From positions 1-64,000 of the IMG/VR virus record IMGVR_UViG_3300044825_001003: a stretch of 64,000 bases of DNA, one strand, 5' to 3'. Below the pieces are notes generated by a model that saw nothing but the letters and a program-made list of their open reading frames with translations, searched no databases and was not told the DNA's origin. Shown one piece after another: positions 22,926-31,515 of the stretch. This DNA is from a virus. Each line of letters opens with the position of its first letter. Positions within the stretch are counted from its first letter, which is position 1. The translations under genes were made by a program, and so were the position numbers.

Positions 22926-23136
22926 TTATTCAATTGATACCGACCCTCGCTTTATGGACAAGACCGCAAAGGTGGCACTAGGCAAGCAGGTCAAGGTAAG
23001 CTCGTGCTATAACTGTCCTTTTTATCAGAAAAGCGAACTGAAGGATTGGGAGTTCTGTCATTACGCCGGAAAAGACCTGACCTTGCGGATCGGACAGAAT
23101 TTTCCTATCTGGTGCCCGCTCGAAACCGCCCAATGA
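22918..23136 (+). CDS. Small Cys-rich protein, CYNC...WCPL type
   Basis: 72 residues from GTG at 22918, overlapping the prior gene by 8 nt. CYNC near 29-32, Cys near 46 and IWCPL near the C-terminus. Member of the same family as the preceding gene. The in-frame ATG at the DPRFMDK part is an alternative start. Confidence 0.7.
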   Translation: MSDYSIDTDPRFMDKTAKVALGKQVKVSSCYNCPFYQKSELKDWEFCHYAGKDLTLRIGQNFPIWCPLETAQ

Positions 23137-23354
23137 TACTGCAACTAAACCCTCCATTGCCCATGACTACCTCAAAAGGGCAGGGTTTTGCGCACTTTTT
23201 GATCGACTACAGCCAGGAGCACGACCTGATCTGGGTGGTTTTTATGAAAGATACCGGCCAATGCTGGTCTTTTCCCAATAAAGACGTCAGATTGGACGCA
23301 AATTTCACTCTCGGAACCGGGAAAGACCCTTGGATGTCGTCAAAAACTGACTAA
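23133..23354 (+). CDS. Hypothetical protein
   Basis: 73 residues, ATG overlapping the prior stop (ATGA). Beta-rich with HDLIWVVFMKDTGQCWSFPN. The pattern recalls small phage proteins with a W-x-F-PN end; family not assigned. Confidence 0.7.
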   Translation: MILQLNPPLPMTTSKGQGFAHFLIDYSQEHDLIWVVFMKDTGQCWSFPNKDVRLDANFTLGTGKDPWMSSKTD

Positions 23355-23363
23355 GGAGACTGA

Positions 23364-23717
23364 ATGTTGAAGATTATTGTGAATAAACCCTCCGCAGGAG
23401 GGGAGCGTGGTCATCTTTGTGCTACTTGCAAGTACTCTGATCGAGTTTCAGGCCCTGGCTGGGAACGAAATCGCTGTACTAGCTTCGGTGAAATCACTCG
23501 TCAAGTCACAGATTGCTCGTGTTATAAGACTCAGGACGAATGCAGGACTGTTCAGGATGCTCCAAACGCCATTCTGAACGCCGCGAAGTACTTTGTCGAG
23601 TACAATGGTGAGTTTTTCTGCTTGAGCTACTCGCAATTCGATGCTTTCGATGGTACTTATGACGACGAAAAGCGGGAAAAGATGATGAGAAAGTGGGGTT
23701 TCCTTCGAGATGAATAA
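23364..23717 (+). CDS. Cys-rich small protein with C-terminal extension
   Basis: 117 residues, GGAGACT before ATG. CATC at about 19-22, Cys near 38, a CSC triad near 51-53 and another Cys; then a helical, acidic C-terminal half. First half fits the CxxC family of its neighbours; the tail is extra. Function unknown. Confidence 0.7.
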   Translation: MLKIIVNKPSAGGERGHLCATCKYSDRVSGPGWERNRCTSFGEITRQVTDCSCYKTQDECRTVQDAPNAILNAAKYFVEYNGEFFCLSYSQFDAFDGTYDDEKREKMMRKWGFLRDE

Positions 23718-23916
23718 GAATCAGACCAAAATCATGGCCGTGATCTACAAAAACCAGAATTCTGGCATCACCCCAGACGATATCGCCAAGCAAGCACGGC
23801 TTTCTAAGGAACTTGTCTCCATGGAATTGGACGCTTTAGAGAAAATCAACGCTATCATGCCCACTCCAGGCTGTCTTTATAAGCCATCTACAGGAAAATT
23901 AAAGATGTTTGCTTGA
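23710..23916 (+). CDS. Winged-HTH-like small protein
   Basis: 68 residues. IAKQARLSKELVSMELDAL forms a likely HTH at about 26-44, with a wing-like hairpin after it (MPTPGCLYKPSTGKLKMF). May bind DNA; overlaps the prior gene by 8 nt and is the last gene before the terminator. Confidence 0.65.
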   Translation: MNKNQTKIMAVIYKNQNSGITPDDIAKQARLSKELVSMELDALEKINAIMPTPGCLYKPSTGKLKMFA

Positions 23917-23972
23917 CGGAGGCTGCTTTTCTTGCTATATTGAAAGTGTTAGTTCTCCTTTCGTTTGGTTGG

Positions 23973-24010
23973 AAGCGGGCGCGGCCTTAAAAGCCACGTC
24001 CGCTTTTTTT
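23973..24010 (+). terminator. Rho-independent terminator
   Basis: Stem AAGCGGGCGCGGC with GCCACGTCCGCTT (one mismatch, one G-T) followed by seven T. Ends the early rightward block. Confidence 0.9.
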
Positions 24011-24026
24011 ATGCCTAAGTAAAAGA

Positions 24027-24056
24027 TTGAGATTGACTTACCCGCACTGTTAATAT
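24027..24056 (+). promoter_or_regulatory. Leaderless promoter for the fibre block
   Basis: TTGAGA, 18 nt, TAATAT, then 7 nt to ATG at 24064. Confidence 0.55.
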
Positions 24057-24063
24057 TTAATTG

Positions 24064-24342
24064 ATGCCGGTAGACTTCTCCTACATTAAAGATCCAGGAG
24101 CAACGCTAGATTATTCGTTCGATTGGACGGACTGGCTGGGCACCGGAGAGCTTTTGTCTACGGCCACATGGACTGTTCCCGCTGGGCTGACAAAGGTATC
24201 GGAGATAAACAGCGCTTACGTGGCGACTTGTAGGATTAGCGGCGGCGTAGCAGGTGTAACATACACCGTTACATGTCAAGTTACTACCGATTTGGGAGAG
24301 ATTGACCGCAGAAGTCTACAGCTTGTGGTACAAAACCGATAA
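24064..24342 (+). CDS. Virion protein, Ig-like, fibre-tail adaptor type
   Basis: 92 residues. Pattern KDPGATLDYSFDWTDWL, TVPAGLT, CRISGG...YTVTCQVTT, RRSLQL matches a widespread phage protein often labelled fibre-tail adaptor. Probably a small Ig-fold virion joint. First gene of the fibre operon. Confidence 0.75.
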   Translation: MPVDFSYIKDPGATLDYSFDWTDWLGTGELLSTATWTVPAGLTKVSEINSAYVATCRISGGVAGVTYTVTCQVTTDLGEIDRRSLQLVVQNR

Positions 24343-24343
24343 T

Positions 24344-24502
24344 ATGCAGAATGTAAACGCTCAAATTGAAAGCGCTGAGATTGAAGCCGTAATCATACGT
24401 GCTGACGGAACAAGAGTTAACCTAGGAACAATCGCCTACTACCACCGGAATCCATTGAAGCGATTGATTTACTGGCTAAAGACAAGGATTAAAAGAGGCT
24501 AG
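24344..24502 (+). CDS. Small basic protein of the fibre operon
   Basis: 52 residues from ATG at 24344, one base after the prior stop. Beta start (AEIEAVIIRADGTRV), then a basic helix with YYHRNPLKRLIYWLK. Often found next to the adaptor-type gene in phages; role unknown. Confidence 0.65.
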   Translation: MQNVNAQIESAEIEAVIIRADGTRVNLGTIAYYHRNPLKRLIYWLKTRIKRG

Positions 24503-24504
24503 AC

Positions 24505-24885
24505 ATGGCAACGGTTTTAACAAACGTCGGCAAGGCGATTACTACAGGGCGAGTCAAGGGTGTCGGATCTGGCGCTGGCTCGGCTGAGCCAAATTACGTA
24601 GCTTGGGGTGTCGGTGCTGGCACCGCCGCCGCGACCGACACTACCCTATTCACCGAGACTGGATCGCGGGTGGCCGGAACCTCCACGCAGCAAACCACAT
24701 CCGTAACCAACGATACCTATCAGGTAGTTGGCACTCTTACGGCTGGTGGTTCTTTGACAATTACCAACGCTGGGCTTTTCGATGCTGCATCTAGCGGCAA
24801 CCTTTATATGAAGGGCGACTTTACCGGCATTGCCCTTACTCTCAACGAGAGCATCCAATTCACGATGAAGGTTCAGTACAGCTAA
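24505..24885 (+). CDS. Virion-associated beta-rich protein
   Basis: 126 residues. Repeated Gly/Thr beta stretches with YVAWGVGAGTAAATDTTLF, TNDTYQVVGTLTA, ITNAGLFDAASSG and NESIQFTMKV, a known common pattern in phage tail regions. Probably a structural part of the tail tip or fibre base. Confidence 0.75.
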   Translation: MATVLTNVGKAITTGRVKGVGSGAGSAEPNYVAWGVGAGTAAATDTTLFTETGSRVAGTSTQQTTSVTNDTYQVVGTLTAGGSLTITNAGLFDAASSGNLYMKGDFTGIALTLNESIQFTMKVQYS

Positions 24886-24905
24886 GCGTTTAAGCGGAGA
24901 TAAAG

Positions 24906-27900
24906 ATGACGTTCTATAACTTAGTAAAAGTAGCGACTCTAACGACTGGGACTGGAACGGTTTCTCTTGGCTCCGCAGTTCCCGGCTTTATTACATTCTC
25001 TCAAGCCGGTGTTGTAAACGGATCTACGGTATCCTACGCAATCGAGGATGGGTTCAATCGAGAGGCCGGTACTGGTGTTTACAACTCATCGACTGGCACC
25101 CTTACCAGGAATGTCGTCACATCGACGAACTCGAATAACCCGATTGTCCTTTCTGGCAACGCAGTTGTTTTCATTACGCCACTAGCGGCGGATCTGAACT
25201 CGGCTACTACCGCCACTGCGAACACCCTGGCTCTCCGGGACGGTAGTGGTGTTTTAACGGCATCCGGCTTTAGCAACGGTACAAATAGCGCGGTTCTTGG
25301 TGGAAACAACCTAACAACAGCCGGGGCTGTCCCCTATGTGTCGGCAAGTGGTGTCCTGAATCAAGATGCCACGGCTCTGTTTTGGGATGCAGCGAACAAT
25401 CGGTTGGGGGTGGGGACGGCTAGCCCGGCGTTTCCTTTTGTCGTGAGTGATGGCTCCTCTACTGTAGAGGCTAATGCGGCTGGAGGGGCGGCGTTTCTTC
25501 AGTCTGGGAATTCTCCTTTGATTATCGGGAGCAGGAACACCGGGTTTGAGCTTCGCTTCCGCACAGAGGGAACCGAGGGAATGCGCCTTACCGCCACTAC
25601 TCGCAACCTCCTCATCGGTACTTCTACTGATGATGGGGCAAATAGACTGCAAGTATCGGGCAGCACCGGAACTGTTGGCGCTATTGTTCAAAACACCGTA
25701 AGCGGCGGGACGGCAAGGCTCACCCTTTCCAGTCAGTTTGCAAATAGCTACACCAACTCCTACATCGACTACAACCACGGAGCGCAGGCTCTAAAGTTTG
25801 TTTCCGGCAGATCGCTTCTCGGCTATCTCTCGTTCTTCACCTTGGATGTAACTTCCACAGAACAAGAGAGGATGCGACTGACCAACCCCGGCAACCTCCT
25901 CATCGGCACTACCACCGACTCCAACTTCAAGCTCGACGTAGGTTCCAGTGGAAGTGCTGGCACTTTCCGCGTCTACGACCAAGCCAGTCCTACCGGCGTG
26001 ACGAAACTGATAGTCCGGTCCGGGGCGGGGCAGGGTACGACAAACCTGACGGAGTGGCAGAATGTCAGCGGAACGCTTCTTTCCAGTATCTCTTCAAACG
26101 GGGGTTTTCGGGTTGGTAATGTAGTAACTCAAGGGGGTTTTTTTGATGTCCTTAATAATGCCAACTCTACCGTTCTAGGTCTGTGGGTCCGTAACGCAGA
26201 TTCTGGATCATCGGCTCAGGCTGGAATAGCTCTTAATTCGTTTGGCAATAGCTGGGGCATTGGGACTGGGAGTGCTGCTAAAAACTCCAATTCCCTTGTG
26301 TTTGAATTGGATGTCACTGCTCCTTCGGAGAAGATGCGGCTAACGACATCCGCTATCCTTTCCCTGCCGAATGCGGGCGTATACGGGTTCTCTTCAACTA
26401 CGTCATCTGGCGGGACCCTCGACCTCTCCCTCTCCCGCGCCTCTGCGGGTGTTCTTCAGGTAGGGGATGGGGGGAGTAATGCGAATGGGCAGATTAACGC
26501 AATCCGTTCTATTCTCACAGATACGGCTGCATCTGGAAACGTGCTGACTGTTTACAATAGCAACTTATCAAATCCAGGAGAACACATACGACTTGGATTT
26601 AATGACAATTATCGCTGGTCTTTGTCCAGGAACATCTCTTCTGGCAACCTTACATTTAGGTATCAAAATGTCGCCGTTAGCGCGACCCTAAATAGCGTTA
26701 TGGAGTTGGCTGAATCCGGCACCCTATCGCTGTACAACCAGACCCCCACTACCGGCGTAACCCGTGCCGTTATCCGCGCCGGGGCGGGGCAGAGTACAAA
26801 TAACCTGACGGAGTGGCAGAACGCGAGTGCGACTGTACTGTCCGGCGTTGCTTCTAACGGTAGCTTTTTTGTTCAAAATTTCGGCGGGCTATTTAACGCT
26901 GGCGGAAGTGCTGGGTTTTACGTTGGCTCAAATAGCTTTGCGATTCGTACTAATACCACCGATGACCGGCTTGTTGTCCAGTCTACGGGCATTGTGTCTT
27001 TCGGTGGGTCTACCGCCTCCTTCCCGGCGCTGAAGCGGTCTAGCACAACCCTAGAAGTAAGACTAGCTGATGACTCCGCTCTAACGGCCATCTCTGCCGG
27101 TCAGTCTACGTTTGATGGGCTAACGGTAGGGCGCGGTGCGGGGTCAGTTACAGATAACACTGCGGTTGGCCTAAACGCTCTTCAAGCTAACACAACCGGA
27201 ACCCAGAACTCTGCTTTTGGCAGGGGAGCTTTATTTACAAACTCAACTGGAAACTTCAATACGGCAATTGGGAGATTCTCTCTTTACTCCAATACGAGCG
27301 GTGGTGGGAATGTCGCCTTGGGTGGCGGTTCGCTATACACCAATACGACTGGTTCAGATAATACAGCAGGCGGCGTTAACGCTCTGTTTCTCAATCTAAC
27401 AGGGAGCAATAACACAGTATTTGGGACCAGCTCGATGTATAGCAATAGCAGTGGTTTGGATAACGCTGCTTTTGGGAATGGCTGTTTGATTTCAAACACA
27501 ACTGGATCAAGGAATGTAGCGGTTGGACTTGAAGCTGGATACACAGCCACTGCTGCCAACGCCAATACAACTGGTTCTAATAATGTGTGGATCGGATATC
27601 GGTCCGGCCCCGCATCCACTGTACAGCGGACCAACTCTGTAGCTATCGGATATCAAGCTCTGGTTGGTGCCGACAATGCTGGCGTCCTCGGTACTGCTGG
27701 GATGAAGTGGTCTGTCGGTGGTCAGACGGTGCCTAGTGCAACGCTACACGTTGAAAATACAAGCGCTTCGGTGACCGAAGCTACCAAATTGGTAGTAAAG
27801 GCCGCGACCAACCAGAGCACGACACCATTACAAGACTGGCAGAACAGTTCTGGTACTCAATTAGCTTTAGTTAGCAGCGTTGGTGCTATTAGGTCTGATA

Positions 27901-28970
27901 ATTTCGTAACGCTAAACTCTGATAACTGGAATGTGAATCAGGGTAATATGTCGTTCGCCAGTACTAGGCTGGTTGCTTGGTCAAACTCATCTACTGATTC
28001 CTATGGGACTAAGGATATTTCTCTTACTAGGGCCTCCGCTGGTGTTCTCCAGGTGGGGGATGGGGCGGCGAATGCGAACGGGACGGTCAATGCTAAGATA
28101 GCTAATTTCCTCTCTGCTGACTCTTCCGCAACAACCTTTACGACTGGAATTGCATCTCAAAGAGTACAGTTTTACTTTGACTCTGTGGTTCCAAGAAGTT
28201 CCCTATTGTTCCAGAATGGACGGTTTGAGATCTACGATCAAACCAGTGCTATTACCCGCCTCTTCATCCAGGCAACGACCGGAAATATTTCAATTGGCGG
28301 TGTGAATAACCCTTCGGACCCCAACTTTAAGCTCGACGTTGCCTCTTCCGGTTCTTCCGGTACTTTCCGCGTCTACGACCAGACCGCTCCTACCGGCGTA
28401 ACCCGCGCCGTTATCCGCGCCGGAGCAGGGCAGAGTACGACAAACCTGCAAGAGTGGCAGAATAGTGGCGGGGGGGTGATTACTTACATCGCTAATACTG
28501 GTGATATTGTCTCGACTGCTTCTATTCAATCTCCATTCTTTCTTGGGGCAGACAATTCTGCAGCGTATATTGTGCTAAGGGGGGCTGGCGGCGCTTCGGC
28601 TTTCGCTGGTTTGTCTCGGGGGCAGTCTCAATTTGCTGTCTTTAGCGATTATAAGATTGGCTTCCTCTCTGGAACGAATGTAAACGCAACCACTACCAGC
28701 GCCGATACAGCTATAGCGAGAAACGCTGCTGGCGTCCTTGAGATCAACAACGGAACCGCTGGCACCTACCGCGACCTGATCCTGCGCCGCTCTCAACACA
28801 ATGGCGTAACTGTATCCGCCCTCCCCGCCGCCGCCGCCGGAAACGCTGGCTCTATCCAGTACGTCACCGATGCCAACGCTACAACAATTGGATCGACGGT
28901 TGTTGGTGGTGGTGCTAACAAAGTCATGGTCTGGTCCGATGGGGCCGCATGGAAAATTTTCGCAAGCTAA
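24906..28970 (+). CDS. Giant tail fibre protein with repeats
   Basis: 1354 residues. Built of repeats: NRLGVGTASP and LLIGT blocks, about four copies of a GVT(R/K)..I(R)AGAGQST.NL.EWQN block (near 25990, 26750, 27780 and 28390), two RASAGVLQVGDG blocks, and a run of hexapeptide-like NTTG.N.A.G.AL repeats (27123-27700) like YadA-head beta helices. C-terminus ends VVGGGANKVMVWSDGAAWKI, typical of phage fibres. Likely a trimeric host-binding fibre. No intramolecular chaperone domain seen. Confidence 0.9.
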   Translation: MTFYNLVKVATLTTGTGTVSLGSAVPGFITFSQAGVVNGSTVSYAIEDGFNREAGTGVYNSSTGTLTRNVVTSTNSNNPIVLSGNAVVFITPLAADLNSATTATANTLALRDGSGVLTASGFSNGTNSAVLGGNNLTTAGAVPYVSASGVLNQDATALFWDAANNRLGVGTASPAFPFVVSDGSSTVEANAAGGAAFLQSGNSPLIIGSRNTGFELRFRTEGTEGMRLTATTRNLLIGTSTDDGANRLQVSGSTGTVGAIVQNTVSGGTARLTLSSQFANSYTNSYIDYNHGAQALKFVSGRSLLGYLSFFTLDVTSTEQERMRLTNPGNLLIGTTTDSNFKLDVGSSGSAGTFRVYDQASPTGVTKLIVRSGAGQGTTNLTEWQNVSGTLLSSISSNGGFRVGNVVTQGGFFDVLNNANSTVLGLWVRNADSGSSAQAGIALNSFGNSWGIGTGSAAKNSNSLVFELDVTAPSEKMRLTTSAILSLPNAGVYGFSSTTSSGGTLDLSLSRASAGVLQVGDGGSNANGQINAIRSILTDTAASGNVLTVYNSNLSNPGEHIRLGFNDNYRWSLSRNISSGNLTFRYQNVAVSATLNSVMELAESGTLSLYNQTPTTGVTRAVIRAGAGQSTNNLTEWQNASATVLSGVASNGSFFVQNFGGLFNAGGSAGFYVGSNSFAIRTNTTDDRLVVQSTGIVSFGGSTASFPALKRSSTTLEVRLADDSALTAISAGQSTFDGLTVGRGAGSVTDNTAVGLNALQANTTGTQNSAFGRGALFTNSTGNFNTAIGRFSLYSNTSGGGNVALGGGSLYTNTTGSDNTAGGVNALFLNLTGSNNTVFGTSSMYSNSSGLDNAAFGNGCLISNTTGSRNVAVGLEAGYTATAANANTTGSNNVWIGYRSGPASTVQRTNSVAIGYQALVGADNAGVLGTAGMKWSVGGQTVPSATLHVENTSASVTEATKLVVKAATNQSTTPLQDWQNSSGTQLALVSSVGAIRSDNFVTLNSDNWNVNQGNMSFASTRLVAWSNSSTDSYGTKDISLTRASAGVLQVGDGAANANGTVNAKIANFLSADSSATTFTTGIASQRVQFYFDSVVPRSSLLFQNGRFEIYDQTSAITRLFIQATTGNISIGGVNNPSDPNFKLDVASSGSSGTFRVYDQTAPTGVTRAVIRAGAGQSTTNLQEWQNSGGGVITYIANTGDIVSTASIQSPFFLGADNSAAYIVLRGAGGASAFAGLSRGQSQFAVFSDYKIGFLSGTNVNATTTSADTAIARNAAGVLEINNGTAGTYRDLILRRSQHNGVTVSALPAAAAGNAGSIQYVTDANATTIGSTVVGGGANKVMVWSDGAAWKIFAS

Positions 28971-28978
28971 GGAAAAAC

Positions 28979-29359
28979 ATGCCTGAAAACACAACACCAA
29001 CAATCGTAAAGATTGGCACTACCCTGAAGTTTCACATGGAAGATGGTAGCGTCATTGAGCAGGATCTGAAGTCCGTCCCGCAGGAAGGAGTAGAGGCGAC
29101 CTTTAACTGGGTATCTTCGCAGACGAAGCCTAACCCGGAAGATCCAAGCGGTCCTCCGTGGAACAAGTGGCAGAACTCGGCAACAGATACGCCGATTGAT
29201 ATCGCCTGCAATTTCGCAGACGAACTCATCCTGCTACAGATCAAGCAGATCGTCTCCGTATGCCCTCCCGCATCGGTAGTAGCCGCCAAGGAAGATCTAG
29301 CAGCCGCCGAAGTTGCATACCAAGAGTCACTTAAGAAAGCCTGCGGCCTAGTCGAATAA
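28979..29359 (+). CDS. Hypothetical fibre-operon protein
   Basis: 126 residues from ATG at 28979 after AAGGAAAAAC. Beta-rich with a central Pro-rich, Trp-containing segment and a C-terminal Ala/Glu helix. May assist fibre assembly by position; unknown. Confidence 0.7.
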   Translation: MPENTTPTIVKIGTTLKFHMEDGSVIEQDLKSVPQEGVEATFNWVSSQTKPNPEDPSGPPWNKWQNSATDTPIDIACNFADELILLQIKQIVSVCPPASVVAAKEDLAAAEVAYQESLKKACGLVE

Positions 29360-29374
29360 CCAGTAGGGAGACTT

Positions 29375-29737
29375 ATGTTAGGTCATTCACCAGTTTCATC
29401 AGCAGCGATTGGAGAAAGCCCAGAGGGACAGGTCCGGTATCGGTTCCTCTTGGCTACTGCAAATTCGGTAGCTACTGTAACTAGAAGCCTAATCAATAAG
29501 TTCCTTACGGTGACATCGACATCCACCGCCTCAATCTCTAAGGTTACCGCCAAGATATTGAGCGCGGTGTCTACCTCAACCGCAGTCATTTCTAAGGGAG
29601 TAAGGTTGATTCGCCTAGCCGTATCGACCGCAGTTTCAACCTTACTCACTCTCTTTAAGCCATTCCCGGTTCTAGGGGTTAGGATTAGGATCTTAGACGA
29701 TCCTAGATTTATAAAGATCAAGAAACGCAGAGAGTAA
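29375..29737 (+). CDS. Ser/Thr/Val-rich small virion-type protein
   Basis: 120 residues, starts GHSPVSSAAIGE, a common start of phage virion-associated proteins. Three tandem-like STSTASISK units follow, then a basic C-terminus. Function unknown. Confidence 0.65.
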   Translation: MLGHSPVSSAAIGESPEGQVRYRFLLATANSVATVTRSLINKFLTVTSTSTASISKVTAKILSAVSTSTAVISKGVRLIRLAVSTAVSTLLTLFKPFPVLGVRIRILDDPRFIKIKKRRE

Positions 29738-29744
29738 TCTCTGG

Positions 29745-29750
29745 CATACT
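29745..29750 (+). promoter_or_regulatory. Leaderless -10 box for dps
   Basis: TGGCATACT extended -10, 7 nt before ATG at 29758. No good -35. Confidence 0.5.
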
Positions 29751-29757
29751 GGTAAAC

Positions 29758-30252
29758 ATGGAAAACAAAAAGCCAAAGCTAGTCCCTAGCGCAATCGAAA
29801 TGCCGTCCACGCAGAGGAATAATCTGGTAAACATGCTGAACCAGAGCCTCGCTGATTTAACCGACTTAAAGACCCACGCCAAGCAAGCCCACTGGAACGT
29901 GCAAGGGGAGAACTTCACCACCTACCATAAGCTGTTTGATAAGGTGGCAGAAGAGGCCGATAGCGCTGCTGATCTAGCAGCTGAGCGCTGCGCCCAGATC
30001 GGTGGATTCGTCCATGGCCGACTGTCGGACGCCGCTAAAAACACGACCGTACCTGCGTTCCCTGAGGGTATTACCCAGGATCACAAGTGCCTAGAAGCCG
30101 TGCTTAACAGCTTGTCTCATGTGGTTGAGCAGTGCCGTAGGAATATCGAAGACGCAGAGGACAATGGCGACTACGCTACGTCTGATATGTATATCGACAT
30201 CACTCGCGGACTTGATAAGCTTCTGTGGATGGTAAACGCCTCTAGCCTATAG
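29758..30252 (+). CDS. dps: Dps-family ferritin-like protein
   Basis: 164 residues. LTDLKTHAKQAHWNVQGENF and YHKLFDKVAEEADSAAD carry the Dps ferroxidase set: His (AHW), His, Asp, Asp and Glu in the same spacing as E. coli His51/His63/Asp67/Asp78/Glu82. Dps forms dodecamers that oxidise and store iron and can bind DNA. An intact copy in a phage suggests protection of DNA from peroxide stress during infection. Own promoter. Confidence 0.95.
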   Translation: MENKKPKLVPSAIEMPSTQRNNLVNMLNQSLADLTDLKTHAKQAHWNVQGENFTTYHKLFDKVAEEADSAADLAAERCAQIGGFVHGRLSDAAKNTTVPAFPEGITQDHKCLEAVLNSLSHVVEQCRRNIEDAEDNGDYATSDMYIDITRGLDKLLWMVNASSL

Positions 30253-30255
30253 CGC

Positions 30256-30284
30256 TTGACACGTCGCTGGTAGATTTGTAGAAT
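30256..30284 (+). promoter_or_regulatory. Strong promoter for 30293
   Basis: TTGACA, 17 nt, TAGAAT, then 8 nt to ATG. Confidence 0.85.
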
Positions 30285-30292
30285 AGTAAAAC

Positions 30293-30694
30293 ATGGCGCA
30301 AACAGGATACATCTTCATTAGGAACGGGACTCCTATCCCTGAGAACAACGAGTATTATCGGCTAAACGGAGAGATGAAAAAGGCGGAAAAAACTGGAATC
30401 CGCCCACTTCATGCATCTATTTACATGAAATGGGAAGATTACATCCGCCCTTCTAGCGACCCCGTGTGCATTGAAATGGAAGACTATTTTGGAAACCTTA
30501 AAATCAGAATTGACGCTAATGATGACGGCATTATGACCGTGGCGTTTCCCAATGCTGAGATCATCGAGACTGAAGACGGGCCCATGATGGGCTTTCGTTG
30601 TGATGTAAATGCGGCCATGTGGATTGGCGGCGCGATTGTCAGCGCTGCTTTTGAATATGCAACTGGCGGTGGAGAAGAGGACGACGATGAATGA
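30293..30694 (+). CDS. Hypothetical protein
   Basis: 133 residues. Mixed, with a beta-rich middle (NLKIRIDANDDGIMTVAFPN) and an acidic C-terminal tail (GGGEEDDDE). No family recognised. Starts the nucleotide/SSB block. Confidence 0.72.
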   Translation: MAQTGYIFIRNGTPIPENNEYYRLNGEMKKAEKTGIRPLHASIYMKWEDYIRPSSDPVCIEMEDYFGNLKIRIDANDDGIMTVAFPNAEIIETEDGPMMGFRCDVNAAMWIGGAIVSAAFEYATGGGEEDDDE

Positions 30695-31034
30695 AGAGAA
30701 GATGTCTCTTGAAGAAGTAAACGCGGCGATTGATGAGGGTATTGAGATTTGCGCTGAAGCTGAAGAGTCTTTTCCTGTTTACAACGGGATCATGCACAAG
30801 CTTCTTTCTGTCTCTCCGATAATCACAATGATCTTAGCAGTCCTCATCTCAAGGATGGGCTCTCCAGGGATCGAGGCAGAATTAAAGAGTTGGGGACTTC
30901 TTATCTCAAGCCTGTTGATCTGGGCCGTTTGTAATGTAATTAGCCTATTCTACTACGTGAAGAATAGCCTTGAAGTGTACGAACTAATTGCTCTGAAAGA
31001 GGAAATGTTGAATGAGTCTAAAGATTCAGTTTGA
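30687..31034 (+). CDS. Two-helix membrane protein
   Basis: 115 residues from ATG at 30687 overlapping the prior stop (ATGAATGA). Acidic N-terminus, then two hydrophobic helices (SPIITMILAVLIS; LLISSLLIWAVCNVISLFYY). Function unknown. Confidence 0.7.
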   Translation: MNEEKMSLEEVNAAIDEGIEICAEAEESFPVYNGIMHKLLSVSPIITMILAVLISRMGSPGIEAELKSWGLLISSLLIWAVCNVISLFYYVKNSLEVYELIALKEEMLNESKDSV

Positions 31035-31515
31035 ATTGATTCACCCGGACGCCGTTGAACCGATGAAGGCGAATGAGTCGGACGCGGCTTTTGATCTCGT
31101 TGCGGTGTCTTTTGAAAAGAAAGACTTTACCGTGATCGCCCATACCGGGATTAAGATGGCCCTGCCCCCAGGATACGAGGCGCAAGTTCGCGCCCGTTCT
31201 GGCCTAGCAGCTAAGGGGATTGTTGTTGCTAATTCCCCTGGGACTATCGACTCTGGATATCGCGGCGAGATCATGGTAATCCTCGGGTCGCTTACTGGCA
31301 TCCCTCCGTTCCAGACTGGCGAGATGAATAAGTGTATTCAGTGCGGCAATACCATGCTTGAACCTGGGGACCGCGTGGCTCAGCTTGTCATTCAGCCTGT
31401 GCTTGATATTGAATTCGAGGAGGTTGAGACAGTTTCTGAGGACACTGACCGTGGTGCCGATGGCATTGGATCGACCGGCGTTCGCGGCAAGAAGAGCAAG
31501 AAAGCCGAAGGATGA
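31012..31515 (+). CDS. dut: Trimeric dUTPase with CxxC insert
   Basis: 167 residues. Five dUTPase motifs: DAAFDL (24-29), RARSGLAAKG (60-69), SPGTIDSGYRGEI (75-87), PGDRVAQLVIQPV (118-130) and RGADGIGSTG (~147-156). Splits dUTP to dUMP and pyrophosphate, keeping uracil out of DNA. A MNKCIQCGN segment at about 105-113 sits between motifs III and IV and could bind a metal. Overlaps the prior gene by 23 nt. Confidence 0.96.
   Translation: MSLKIQFELIHPDAVEPMKANESDAAFDLVAVSFEKKDFTVIAHTGIKMALPPGYEAQVRARSGLAAKGIVVANSPGTIDSGYRGEIMVILGSLTGIPPFQTGEMNKCIQCGNTMLEPGDRVAQLVIQPVLDIEFEEVETVSEDTDRGADGIGSTGVRGKKSKKAEG

Noticed and set aside
28575-29003. 142-residue minus-strand frame
   Set aside because: Antisense across the end of the 24906 fibre gene and the start of the next; no ribosome site or motif.
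31117-31350. Intein-like insertion in dUTPase
   Set aside because: The CxxC segment is only about ten residues with no splice-site residues.
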